Under the pieces are notes generated by a model. It worked only from the letters and a program-made list of their open reading frames with translations, was not told the origin of the DNA and made no database searches. This document shows positions 34,608 to 43,170 of a DNA stretch of 64,000 nt, piece after piece. Origin of the DNA: Candidatus Pantoea varia (lineage in GTDB: Bacteria > Pseudomonadota > Gammaproteobacteria > Enterobacterales > Enterobacteriaceae); the NCBI RefSeq assembly GCF_900115075.1, contig NZ_FOVG01000002.1:186001-250000 (forward strand). Reading direction: 5' to 3'. The position numbers and the translations under genes were made by a program. Within the stretch, counting starts at the first letter, position 1. Every line of letters begins with the position of its first letter.

Positions 34608-34619
34608 TTCTTTCTCCAT

Positions 34620-34666
34620 AAACTACATATAGGGGTCAGGAGGATTCTATGCCCTACATGTAGTGA
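34620..34666 (-). promoter_or_regulatory. Paired NrdR-like boxes upstream of nrdDG
   Basis: Two palindromic cores, CTACATATAG (34623-34632) and CTACATGTAG (34654-34663), are centred exactly 31 bp apart, three helical turns. This is the layout of NrdR repressor sites in front of reductase operons, and the cores fit the CwAtATaTwG pattern. They lie 13-59 bp upstream of the nrdD start. The rest of the gap to 34853 holds no gene. Confidence 0.7.
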
Positions 34667-34853
34667 TTTCTGCGAATTATTACGCTCTGATTTGACCTGA
34701 AACAAGGAAGGCTCAAGCCGGTAGAAAATTCCGACTGATGTAAAAAATGGGGCAGGGTTAAGGTTTCCTGCGGAATTTACTGGCGGATCGGCGCGCAGCA
34801 ACTTTAATCAAAGTTCTGCCTGTTAAACGTTGACGTTACAAGGATGCCCGCCA

Positions 34854-37226
34854 ATGTGGTTACCCCGTTCTCTGCTCCTGCTTTCGGCCCTCTGCACGCT
34901 CGCCCAGGCCAGTCCGCTGCCACTGATGCCCTGGCCGCAACAGGTGGAGCAGCCCGTCAGCGGTGGCGCGCTCACGCTGACGCCGCAACTGACGCTGCAA
35001 ATCTCAGGTGATCACCTGGCGGGTGCCGAAGCACGCTGGCTGGAGCGCATCAGCAATCAGACCGGCTGGCCGCTGTTGCCCGCAACCCAGCCGGTGGGCG
35101 CACCGACTATCCGCATCGTGATTGCAGAGGCGGTAGACCCGCTGCCGCTTCCTGACAGCGATGAGAGCTATCAGTTACAGGTCGATGGCGATGGCGTGCT
35201 GTTAACCGCACCCAGCCGTTTTGGCGCGATGCGCGGCATGGAAACGGTGCTGCAGCTGATCCAGAACAGCGCACAGGGCACGACTATCCCTTACATCACC
35301 ATCCACGATCATCCGCGCTTTCCGTGGCGTGGCGTGCTGATCGACACGGCGCGTCACTTTATGCCGGTGGAGACGCTTAAACGTCAGATCGACGGCATCG
35401 CCGCTGCACGAATGAACGTCTTTCACTGGCATCTCACCGACGATCAGGGCTGGCGCTTCGCCTCCAGCCACTATCCCCAACTGCAGCAGAAAGCCAGCGA
35501 TGGCAACTATTACAGCCAGCAGCAGATGCGTGAGATCGTGAAATATGCCACCGATCGCGGAGTGCGTGTGGTGCCCGAGCTGGATATGCCGGGACATGCT
35601 TCCGCGCTGGCGGTGGCGATGCCGGAACTGATTAGCGCACCTGGCCCCTGGCAGATGGAGCGGGGCTGGGGCGTCTTTAAACCACTGCTCGATCCCAGCA
35701 ACGAACAGGTTTATCAGGTGATCGATACGCTGGTGGGTGAGATGGCGGCGATCTTCCCCGACCCGTGGCTGCACATCGGCGGCGATGAAGTCGATCCCAC
35801 ACAGTGGAACGACTCTCACGCGATTCAGCAATTTATGCGCGAGCACGATCTGAAAGATGCGCATGCGCTTCAGGCGTACTTCAATCAGCGGGTGGAAAAG
35901 ATCCTCGAAGCCCATCAGCGTCAGATGGTGGGCTGGGATGAGATCGCCCATCCCGATCTGCCGCGCAGCATTCTGATCCAGTCGTGGCAGGGCCAGGATG
36001 CGCTGAGTGCGCTGGCAAAAGAGAACACTCGCAGTATCCTCTCAACCGGTTTCTACCTCGATCAGCCACAGCCTGCCAGCTATCACTACCGCAATGAGGT
36101 CACGCCACAGGGCCTCAACGGCCAGGATCGTCTGCGGCCCGGCGATCAGGCGCAGAGCTGGTCATTCACGATGCCGCGGCTGAAAGGCAGCCCGGTGAAG
36201 GGCAGCTTTACGCTGATTCAGGGCGAGCCGGGCTGGCGCGGTTTTATTGACTTCGACGGCAAAGCCCGGCGGATGGTCAGTCAGATCAACTGGCTCTCGA
36301 CACAGCAGGTGCAGTTCACTGTGGATAGCTGGATGGGGCCGTTCCAGCCGGTGTTCACGCTGCAGCAGCAGTCTCTCAAAGGCTATGTGCTGGTGGGCAA
36401 CGTGCGTTATCCCGCCAGCGGTCAGCGCCTGATGCAGCTGCCTGCGGGCATCGCGCCCGTGCTGCCCACGCCAGAACAGGTGCAGAAAAATCTGCTGGGT
36501 GGTGAGGCGGCGCTGTGGGCGGAAAACATCAACAGCCAGATTATCGATACCAAATTGTGGCCGCGCGCCTTTGTGGTGGCCGAGCGGTTATGGTCCGCAG
36601 AAAATGTCACTAACATGGATTCGATGTATTCACGACTGGCAGCGATGGATCGCTGGAGCACCGTGTCAGTGGGAACGCTGCAACATGCCCAGACGGAGCA
36701 GCAGATGATGCGGCTGGCCAGCGGGCACGATATCGCCCCGCTGCGGGTGCTGGCCGAAGTGCTGGAACCGGCGCAGTACTACACGCGTCAGCATCTGAAG
36801 TTTCAGGCGGGTCATTACAACTACGATGAGCCGTTAAACCGGCTGGCCGATGTGCTGCCCGCCGAGAGTGAGGCGGTGCGTCAGCTGGAGCAGCAGGTCG
36901 CGGTATTAATCGCTAACCGTAATAATCCGGCTGCCGCCTCCGCGGTTCGCGCGCCGCTGCAGCGCTGGCAGGCCAACACGACTGCGGTAATGCCAATCAT
37001 CACCGGCAGCGCGCCGCTGAAGCCGCTGGCGCACAGCGTGCAGCAGATCGAGGTGCTGAGCGCTATGGGCCTCGCCCTGGTGAATGCTTACGTCCGTAAT
37101 CAGGCATTTGGTGCCAGTGAAGTGGCGGAGATGCATGCGACACTGGATGCCGCCGCAGAGGTGCAGGATGAAACGGTGATAGCGCTGGTGAGGCCGCTGG
37201 AGACGCTGCTGCGCGCCTTTCAGTAA
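34854..37226 (+). CDS. Secreted beta-N-acetylhexosaminidase, GH20
   Basis: Family 20 glycoside hydrolase that removes terminal N-acetylhexosamines, for example from chitooligosaccharides or glycans. The start ATG 34854 has AAGGA upstream and gives 790 aa with a signal peptide (MWLPRSLLLLSALCTLAQA). A GH20b-like N-terminal domain is followed by the catalytic barrel (FHWHLTDDQGWR, ELDMPGHASA). The catalytic pair is D311-E312 in HIGGDEVDPTQW. About 130 residues (near 415-545) interrupt the barrel before GGEAALWAEN. There is no E. coli K-12 counterpart at this place. Confidence 0.92.
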   Translation: MWLPRSLLLLSALCTLAQASPLPLMPWPQQVEQPVSGGALTLTPQLTLQISGDHLAGAEARWLERISNQTGWPLLPATQPVGAPTIRIVIAEAVDPLPLPDSDESYQLQVDGDGVLLTAPSRFGAMRGMETVLQLIQNSAQGTTIPYITIHDHPRFPWRGVLIDTARHFMPVETLKRQIDGIAAARMNVFHWHLTDDQGWRFASSHYPQLQQKASDGNYYSQQQMREIVKYATDRGVRVVPELDMPGHASALAVAMPELISAPGPWQMERGWGVFKPLLDPSNEQVYQVIDTLVGEMAAIFPDPWLHIGGDEVDPTQWNDSHAIQQFMREHDLKDAHALQAYFNQRVEKILEAHQRQMVGWDEIAHPDLPRSILIQSWQGQDALSALAKENTRSILSTGFYLDQPQPASYHYRNEVTPQGLNGQDRLRPGDQAQSWSFTMPRLKGSPVKGSFTLIQGEPGWRGFIDFDGKARRMVSQINWLSTQQVQFTVDSWMGPFQPVFTLQQQSLKGYVLVGNVRYPASGQRLMQLPAGIAPVLPTPEQVQKNLLGGEAALWAENINSQIIDTKLWPRAFVVAERLWSAENVTNMDSMYSRLAAMDRWSTVSVGTLQHAQTEQQMMRLASGHDIAPLRVLAEVLEPAQYYTRQHLKFQAGHYNYDEPLNRLADVLPAESEAVRQLEQQVAVLIANRNNPAAASAVRAPLQRWQANTTAVMPIITGSAPLKPLAHSVQQIEVLSAMGLALVNAYVRNQAFGASEVAEMHATLDAAAEVQDETVIALVRPLETLLRAFQ

Positions 37227-37230
37227 GTGC

Positions 37231-37253
37231 GGTGGCCGGCTGAACCGGCCACC
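37231..37253. terminator. Hairpin between convergent GH20 gene and galR
   Basis: A perfect 9-bp stem GGTGGCCGG/CCGGCCACC with a 5-nt loop. No T-tract follows on either strand, so it may be a 3'-end stabiliser instead of an intrinsic terminator. Confidence 0.5.
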
Positions 37254-37259
37254 GTCGCG

Positions 37260-38261
37260 TCAGGCCGGGCCGCTGACCGAGTGGCGGCGCACCAGCGTCG
37301 GGCTGAACATGTGGGTCACTTCCGGCAGCGGCAGATCGTGGGCCAGCGCCAGGGCCAGCTGGGCCGCCTGCTGCGCCATGGTGACAATCGGATAGCGGAC
37401 GGTGGTGAGGCGCGGTCGCACATAGCGCGACACCAGCACATCATCGAAGCCGATCAGCGACATCTCTTCCGGCACGCGAACGCCGTTATCGCTCAACACC
37501 GCCAATGCGCCTGCCGCCATGGAGTCGTTGTAGCAGGCGACGGCGGTGAAATTCTTGCCGCGTCCCAGCAGTTCCGTCATCGCCTGCTCACCGCCGACTT
37601 CATCCGGCTCGCCCCAGGTGACCAGTCGATCGCTGCACGGCAGGCCGTGTTCTTTGAGCGCATCGTAGTAGCCCTGCAGGCGATCTTCGGCATCGGAGAT
37701 GGTGTGGGTCGAGCAGATAAAGGCGATATTCTGGTGGCCAAGCTGGATCAGATGACGGGTGGCCAGCCAGGCGCCGTAGCGATCGTCGAGCGCAATACAG
37801 CGTTTTTCGAAGCCTTTTATCAGCCGGTTCAGCAGCACCATTCCGGGCACCTGCTTCATCAGCACTTCCAGTTCTGCGTCGGGAATTTTCTTGGCATGAA
37901 CCACCAGCGCCGCGCAGCGATGACGCATCAGCTGTTCAATCGCCTGCCGCTCTTTTTGCTCATTATGGTAACCGTTACCAATCAGCAAAAAGTTACCGGT
38001 GTCGCCCGCCACTTCATCCACGGCTTTAACCATCGCGCCGAAAAAGGGATCGGAAACGTCACCAACAATCAGGCCGAGCGTTTCGGTCGATTGCTGCGCC
38101 AGCGCGCGTGCATTGGCATTCGGGTGATACTGAAGCTGCTCCATCGCCTGGCCTACGGCCTGTCGGGAGCTGTCGCTGGCTTTGGGAGAATTATTGATTA
38201 CACGTGAGACTGTGGCGACAGAAACGCCCGCCAGTCGCGCAACATCCTTTATGGTAGCCAT
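37260..38261 (-). CDS. galR: Galactose operon repressor GalR
   Basis: LacI-family repressor of galactose uptake and metabolism genes. The start MATIKDVARLAGVSVATVSR at 38261 gives 333 aa; E. coli GalR is 343, so the C-terminal tail is shorter. The helix-turn-helix and hinge are almost unchanged (NNSPKASDSSRQAV, YHPNANARALAQQ), and the sugar-binding core includes VGDVSDPFFGAMVKAV and IGFDDVLVSRYVRPRLTTVRYP. A large frame on the opposite strand is a shadow. Confidence 0.95.
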   Translation of the reverse strand: MATIKDVARLAGVSVATVSRVINNSPKASDSSRQAVGQAMEQLQYHPNANARALAQQSTETLGLIVGDVSDPFFGAMVKAVDEVAGDTGNFLLIGNGYHNEQKERQAIEQLMRHRCAALVVHAKKIPDAELEVLMKQVPGMVLLNRLIKGFEKRCIALDDRYGAWLATRHLIQLGHQNIAFICSTHTISDAEDRLQGYYDALKEHGLPCSDRLVTWGEPDEVGGEQAMTELLGRGKNFTAVACYNDSMAAGALAVLSDNGVRVPEEMSLIGFDDVLVSRYVRPRLTTVRYPIVTMAQQAAQLALALAHDLPLPEVTHMFSPTLVRRHSVSGPA

Positions 38262-38277
38262 GCGTTGACCTGCTTTG

Positions 38278-38293
38278 GGGAAAACGTTTACAC
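38278..38293 (-). promoter_or_regulatory. galR operator: GalR-type operator in the galR promoter region
   Basis: GGGAAAACGTTTACAC matches the gal operator pattern GTGKAANCGNTTNCAC except at two positions in the left arm. It is centred about 25 bp upstream of the galR start, so autoregulation is likely. It could also affect the divergent molybdoenzyme gene 160 bp away. Confidence 0.6.
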
Positions 38294-38451
38294 ATCGCAT
38301 CAGTGTTACGGAAAAGGGCGGACACATCAACCCGACAGAATGCCAGCGTCGTCGCAAAAAGGGGCAAAATCGGACCCGCAGGCACATCTTCTGCTCAGCC
38401 GCCGCCCCATGCTATGCTCAATCTCCCACCTGGCTACCGTGAAAAACAACC

Positions 38452-40725
38452 ATGAAAACCAAAGTGCCACATCTGGCTCACTGGGGCGCCTTTACCGCCG
38501 TCACTGAAAACGATCGCCTGATTGGCTGCGAACCTTTCTTCGCCGATGCCGATCCGTCACCGATGATCCACACCATTCCCGAGCTGGTCTACTCCGACAA
38601 ACGCATTCGCCAGCCGATGGTGCGCCGCTCGTGGCTGAAGTCACGCGAGAAGAGCGACCGCACGCTGCGTGGTCGGGAAGATTTCGTCGCCGTCGACTGG
38701 GAAACCGCGCTGGATCTGGTGGCGGAAGAGAATCGCCGCATTCGTGAGCGCTACGGTGCCTCGGGCATTTTCAACGGCTCCTACGGCTGGTCATCGGCCG
38801 GTCGCGTCAACCACGCCCGCACTCTGGTTCGTCGTTTCTACTTTCAGGGCGGCGGCGGCGTCGATCAGCAGGGCAACTACAGCTGGGGCGCGGCGCAGTT
38901 CTTCCTGCCCTATGTGATTGGCACCTATATGCCGCTGACCGGGCGCGTCACCGAATGGCCGCAGGTGGTGGAGCATGCCGAAATTTTTGTCGCCTTTGGT
39001 GGGCTGGCGCTGAAAAACGCCCAGGTCGCCTCGGGAGGCGCGGGGCAGCACAGCCTGAAACCGGCGCTGATGCAGCTGGCAGCTAAAGGCACGCCGGTAA
39101 TCAACATCAGCCCGATGCGTGATGACTGTCCGGAATTTGTTAACGCTGAGTGGATCCCGATTCGTCCCAATACCGACGTGGCGCTGATGCTGGCACTGGG
39201 TCATGAGATTACCCAGCGCGGCGCGGTTGACGAAGCCTTTCTCGCCAGCCACTGCACTGGCTGGCCGCAGCTGCGTGCCTATCTGCTGGGCGAAACCGAC
39301 GGCGTAGCGAAAACCGCCGGCTGGGCCAGCCGTATCACCGGCATCCCGGCTGACCGTATTGTGCAGCTGGCGCAGCAGCTTACCGGCAAGCGCAGCTTTA
39401 TTACCTGCTCCTATTCCGTTCAGCGCGCCCATCGCGGCGAACAGCCTTACTGGATGATGATTGCGCTGTCGTCGATGCTCGGTCAGCCAGGCCTGCCGGG
39501 CGCGGGTTTCTCCTTTGGTCACGGTTCGATGAACAGCGTCGGCAACCCGCGCCAGGAAGGTCCGGCTCCGATGATGAGCACCGGCCCGAATCCTTCGGGA
39601 CTGTCGATTCCGGTGGCGCGCATCAGCGATATGCTGCTCAATCCCGGCCAGCCTTACCGCTTCCAGGGCGAAACGCTGCACTATCCCGACATTCACATGG
39701 TGCACTGGGCGGGCGGCAATCCTTTCCATCATCACCAGCAGCTGAACCGGCTGGTGGAGGGCTGGCAACGCCCCGATACCGTGGTCGTGCAGGATATTGT
39801 CTGGACGCCTGCTGCGCAGATGGCGGACATTGTGCTGCCCGCGACCACCACGCTGGAACGCAATGACATCGGCGGCTCCTCACGTGACCGCTTTGTGCTG
39901 GCGATGCATCAGGCGATTAAGCCGCAGCATCAGGCGCGCAACGACTTCGATATTTTTGCTGACCTGGCGGAGCGCCTCGGCTATCGCGACACCTTCACCG
40001 AAGGGCGCAACGAGATGCAGTGGATCGCCCATCTTTATCAGCAGTGTGCGACCGCACATCAGCGCAAAGGCATCGATTTCCCGGAGTTTGAAGCGTTCTG
40101 GCAGCGCGGCTTTGTGGAAATTCCGGAAGGCGGTAAGCCCTATCAGTTTATGGAGGAATTCCGCGCCGATCCGCATGGCAATCCGATTAAAACTGCCAGC
40201 GGCAAAATCGAGCTTTTCAGCCAGACCATTGCGGACTACCAGCTTGACGATTTTGCCGGCCATCCGGAGTGGCGTGAACCGCAGGAGTGGCTCGGTTCGG
40301 CGGTCAGCCGCGACTATCCGCTGCACATGATCTCGATTCAGCCTTCCGACCGGTTACACAGCCAGCTGGATGCCACCGAAACGGTGCAGGGCAATAAAAC
40401 TGCCGGACACGAAACGCTCTACATGCATCCGCAGGATGCAGCCCCGCGTGGGCTGGTGGAGGGCGACGAGATTGAGGTAAGCAACGCACGCGGCGTGATG
40501 CTGGCGGGCGTGCGGATCACCGAGGGCGTGACGCAGGGCGTGGTGATTATCTCCACCGGGGCCTGGTTTGATCCCGGCTTCGGCAAGGCGTGGCAGCCGC
40601 ACGATCGCGCGGGTAACCCCAATGTGCTGACGCTCGACATCGGTACGTCGTCGCTAACGCAGGGGCCAAATGCCATGAGTTGCCTGGTAGAAATCAAAAA
40701 ACATCAGGATTGCACAATAGCGTAA
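38452..40725 (+). CDS. Molybdopterin oxidoreductase, BisC/TorZ type
   Basis: DMSO-reductase-family enzyme of 757 aa, related to biotin sulfoxide reductase and probably reducing S- or N-oxides. There is no twin-arginine signal peptide, so it should be cytosolic as BisC is. The serine molybdenum ligand fits NGSYGWSSAGRVNHA, about residue 118. Cofactor-binding segments include GGNPFHHHQQLNRL, LPATTTLERNDIGGSSRDRF and the C-terminal molydopterin-binding domain (HPQDAAPRGLVEGDEIEV). BisC itself is likely but the substrate cannot be read from sequence. Confidence 0.85.
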   Translation: MKTKVPHLAHWGAFTAVTENDRLIGCEPFFADADPSPMIHTIPELVYSDKRIRQPMVRRSWLKSREKSDRTLRGREDFVAVDWETALDLVAEENRRIRERYGASGIFNGSYGWSSAGRVNHARTLVRRFYFQGGGGVDQQGNYSWGAAQFFLPYVIGTYMPLTGRVTEWPQVVEHAEIFVAFGGLALKNAQVASGGAGQHSLKPALMQLAAKGTPVINISPMRDDCPEFVNAEWIPIRPNTDVALMLALGHEITQRGAVDEAFLASHCTGWPQLRAYLLGETDGVAKTAGWASRITGIPADRIVQLAQQLTGKRSFITCSYSVQRAHRGEQPYWMMIALSSMLGQPGLPGAGFSFGHGSMNSVGNPRQEGPAPMMSTGPNPSGLSIPVARISDMLLNPGQPYRFQGETLHYPDIHMVHWAGGNPFHHHQQLNRLVEGWQRPDTVVVQDIVWTPAAQMADIVLPATTTLERNDIGGSSRDRFVLAMHQAIKPQHQARNDFDIFADLAERLGYRDTFTEGRNEMQWIAHLYQQCATAHQRKGIDFPEFEAFWQRGFVEIPEGGKPYQFMEEFRADPHGNPIKTASGKIELFSQTIADYQLDDFAGHPEWREPQEWLGSAVSRDYPLHMISIQPSDRLHSQLDATETVQGNKTAGHETLYMHPQDAAPRGLVEGDEIEVSNARGVMLAGVRITEGVTQGVVIISTGAWFDPGFGKAWQPHDRAGNPNVLTLDIGTSSLTQGPNAMSCLVEIKKHQDCTIA

Positions 40726-40738
40726 GGATCTCATGGCT

Positions 40739-40770
40739 GGTTACATTTTGCGGGTAACTGTTGCGTTTGA
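40739..40770 (+). promoter_or_regulatory. Probable OmpR sites of the first Omr sRNA
   Basis: TTACATTTTG (40741-40750) and TTGCGTTTGA (40761-40770) lie exactly 20 bp apart, the spacing of tandem OmpR footprints. GTTGCGTTT begins 51 bp before the sRNA start and recurs at the same distance before the second Omr copy (42807-42815). A -10 TACATT is at 40799-40804. Confidence 0.55.
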
Positions 40771-40810
40771 GAGATAGCAGCCGATCAATCCCTCTTGCTA
40801 CATTCAGGGT

Positions 40811-40886
40811 CCCAGAGGTATTGATGGGTGAACATCAATAGATTTTCTTGATTACACCAACCTGCGCAGATGCGCAGGTTTTTTTT
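40811..40886 (+). ncRNA. omrA/omrB: OmrA/OmrB-family small RNA, copy 1
   Basis: Hfq-dependent sRNA family that, in E. coli, represses outer-membrane receptor and curli genes (cirA, fepA, ompT, csgD, ompR) under OmpR-EnvZ control. The 5' end CCCAGAGGTATTGATGGGTG is the hallmark seed of OmrA and OmrB. The 3' end ATTACACCAACC leads into the terminator CCTGCGCAGATGCGCAGG with T8, most like E. coli OmrB. The length is about 76 nt. The location between galR and aas agrees with E. coli. Confidence 0.88.
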
Positions 40887-41003
40887 GCCTGAAATCCGTG
40901 GCCGATAACGAACTGATACACAGTTTTCCTGTTATACAGCCAGCGCTTTCTTTATAACTGCTGGCACCAGCCCCTTTCTCTTTATTTTGCGCAGCGGAAT
41001 GCC

Positions 41004-42743
41004 ATGCCCCGGATTAAAAAACTACTGGGAAAAGACCAGATAAAAGCGCCGTTCAACCCTTTTCGTTTTCGCCTGATCTGCCTCGGTGTCACGACCTGTC
41101 TGGTGGTGCTGCTGGCGCGCGTAGCGGACCTGCAGTTCCTGAATCAGCCGATGCTGGAGCACGAAGCGGATCAGCGATCGCTGCGTACCGTCACGCTGCC
41201 GACCAGCCGCGGTACCCTGCTGGATCGTAACGGCGAAGCCCTGGCGCTCAGCGTGCCATCACGCGATGTGATTGCGGATCCGCAGCGCGTGCTGGAGAGC
41301 AACCCCGATTTTACCAGTGCCAAATGGGCCTACCTTGCAGCGGCGCTGAATACTCGTCCCGAAGAGCTGGCGGCGCAGATCACCGCCAACCCGAAACGTC
41401 GCTTCCTCTATCTGGGGCGTAAAGTCGAACTGGGCATCGCCAAAGATATTAAAGAGCTGAAGCTGAAAGGCATCAGTGAAGTCTATGACGACAGCCGTTT
41501 CTATCCGATGAGTGAAGCCTCTGCGCCGCTGATCGGCATCGTCGGGGCGGATAACGTCGGTCTGAACGGCCTGGAAAAAGGCTTCGATAAGGTGTTGCAG
41601 GGCGAGCCGGGCAAAGAGGTCTATCGTCAGGATGCGGCGGGCAATATCATCGCGATGATCAACTATCAGCCGCCGACCCAGCCGCCAACGGTGCAGCTCA
41701 GCATCGACAAATATGACCAGTACACGCTCTACAGCAAACTGCGCGACGGCGTGCTGATCAACAAGGCGGACTCGGGTGCCGCCGTGCTGGTGAAAATCGA
41801 CACCGGCGAGATTCTGGCAATGGCTTCCTATCCGTCGTTCAACCCTAACAACTATGAAGGGGCTACCCCGGCGCAGATGCGTAACTCGGCGATCAACGAC
41901 AGCTACGAGCCGGGATCGACCGTGAAGCCATTAGTGGTGATGGAAGCGCTGGAGCGCCATCTGGTGCGCCCGGACTCGGTGATCGACACCACGCCTTACA
42001 GCGTGAACGGCCACCTGATCCGCGACGTCGGCCACTGGCCGCGCCTGACCATGACTGGCATTCTGCAGAAATCGAGCGACATCGGCGTGTCACACCTTGC
42101 GCTGGCGATGCCCGCTGAAGCGCTGGTAAACACCTATCATGCGTTCGGCCTGGGCAAACCGACCGGCTTAGGTCTGACCGGCGAAAGCGTTGGCTACTTC
42201 CCGCTGCACCGCGCCCGCTGGGCCGATATTGAGCGGGCTACCTTCTCCTTTGGTTATGGCCTGCGCGTTACGCCGCTGCAGATTGCCCGTGAATACGCCA
42301 CGCTCGGCGCTTATGGCGTTTACCGTCCGCTGTCGATTACCCGCGTCACGCCACCGGTCATGGGACGGCAGGTTGCCAACACGGAAACGGTAAAAGAGGT
42401 GGTGCATATGCTGGAGAGTGACGTCCTGCCGGGCGGAACCGGTCTGAAAGCCGCCGTACCGGGCTATCGTCTGGCAACCAAAACCGGTACGGCGGAAAAA
42501 ATGGGCACCAGCGGCAAGTATGATGGCGGCTACGTCAACTACACCGCCGGTATTGCTCCCGCCAGCCATCCGGAAGTGGCGCTGGTGGTGATGATCAACC
42601 ATCCGACGGCAGGCGATCACTTTGGTGGCTCGGTGGCTGCACCAGTGTTCGGTAATATCATGGGACCGGTGCTCAAACACATGAATATTGCACCGGACGC
42701 CATCTACACCAAACCCCCGGCTAACCCTTCGGATAAATCTTAG
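41004..42743 (+). CDS. FtsI/PBP3 paralogue, class B penicillin-binding protein
   Basis: Peptidoglycan transpeptidase of the FtsI type, 579 aa. The N-terminal membrane anchor is about residues 20-42 (FRLICLGVTTCLVVLLARVADL). The pedestal contains RGTLLDRNGEALALS. Active-site motifs: S305-T-V-K308, S357-S-D359 in place of the usual SSN, and K493-T-G495. FtsI itself normally lies in the dcw cluster, so this is a second copy, comparable to the PBP3SAL of Salmonella that works in acid. It sits between the two Omr sRNAs. Any weak promoter in 40887-41003 is uncertain. Confidence 0.88.
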   Translation: MPRIKKLLGKDQIKAPFNPFRFRLICLGVTTCLVVLLARVADLQFLNQPMLEHEADQRSLRTVTLPTSRGTLLDRNGEALALSVPSRDVIADPQRVLESNPDFTSAKWAYLAAALNTRPEELAAQITANPKRRFLYLGRKVELGIAKDIKELKLKGISEVYDDSRFYPMSEASAPLIGIVGADNVGLNGLEKGFDKVLQGEPGKEVYRQDAAGNIIAMINYQPPTQPPTVQLSIDKYDQYTLYSKLRDGVLINKADSGAAVLVKIDTGEILAMASYPSFNPNNYEGATPAQMRNSAINDSYEPGSTVKPLVVMEALERHLVRPDSVIDTTPYSVNGHLIRDVGHWPRLTMTGILQKSSDIGVSHLALAMPAEALVNTYHAFGLGKPTGLGLTGESVGYFPLHRARWADIERATFSFGYGLRVTPLQIAREYATLGAYGVYRPLSITRVTPPVMGRQVANTETVKEVVHMLESDVLPGGTGLKAAVPGYRLATKTGTAEKMGTSGKYDGGYVNYTAGIAPASHPEVALVVMINHPTAGDHFGGSVAAPVFGNIMGPVLKHMNIAPDAIYTKPPANPSDKS

Positions 42744-42857
42744 AATAATCAGAGTGTAAGCGAGGCGTGAAAGATATTCACACCTCGTTGCACTTCCCCG
42801 AATTCGGTTGCGTTTTCCCGCTGTCTCCGCGCAGTCAATCAGTGCGAGGATAGCAGT

Positions 42858-42949
42858 CCCAGAGGTATTGATGGGTGTGAAAACAACACCGCTTCGGCAG
42901 TGAGATCCCTGTTATTACACCAACCCACGCAGATGCGTGGGTTTTTTTT
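42858..42949 (+). ncRNA. omrA/omrB: OmrA/OmrB-family small RNA, copy 2
   Basis: Begins with the same 20 bases as copy 1 (CCCAGAGGTATTGATGGGTG), has a different, longer centre (about 92 nt in all), and ends TTATTACACCAACC followed by terminator CCCACGCAGATGCGTGGG and T8. The terminator stem carries compensating changes relative to copy 1 (CCTGCGC/GCGCAGG to CCCACGC/GCGTGGG), good evidence that the RNA fold is selected. GTTGCGTTT lies 51 bp upstream, as for copy 1. A clear -10 is not visible. Confidence 0.85.
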
Positions 42950-43037
42950 GCCTGCTCGCCGGACTCTGCCTTCACCGCTGTATAAACCGCCGTTAAATCA
43001 TCATCGTTCTTAACGAAACCCTGACAGTTTGCCAATA

Positions 43038-43056
43038 GAAAGGCGCGTCGCCTTTC
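43038..43056. promoter_or_regulatory. Palindrome upstream of the efflux operon
   Basis: GAAAGGCG-CGT-CGCCTTTC is a perfect 8-bp inverted repeat three bp before GATAAT (43060-43065), a plausible -10. It may be an operator overlapping the promoter of the RND operon or an mRNA hairpin. The 42744-43170 gap also holds the second Omr sRNA and, at about 42752-42794, an imperfect hairpin after the PBP gene. Confidence 0.35.
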
Positions 43057-43170
43057 ACCGATAATGGCCGCCGTGAAGCCTGGTGTTTTTTTGCTCGCCT
43101 CAGCCGGTTATCACTGCCGCATTCCGCACGTTCCGGGATTTCTTTTTCTGCTTATCTGAAGAGTTTGACG

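Noticed and set aside
34799-34815. TTTGATTAAAGTTG on the minus strand upstream of nrdD as an FNR site
   Set aside because: The right half-site is poor and it lies about 190 bp from nrdD.
34821-34838. A GalR-type operator before the GH20 gene
   Set aside because: TTAAACGTTGACG matches the consensus only in its centre; six positions disagree.
37227-38207. A 326-codon open frame on the plus strand
   Set aside because: It lies entirely over galR on the opposite strand, whose protein matches GalR along its whole length. The frame is a codon-bias shadow.
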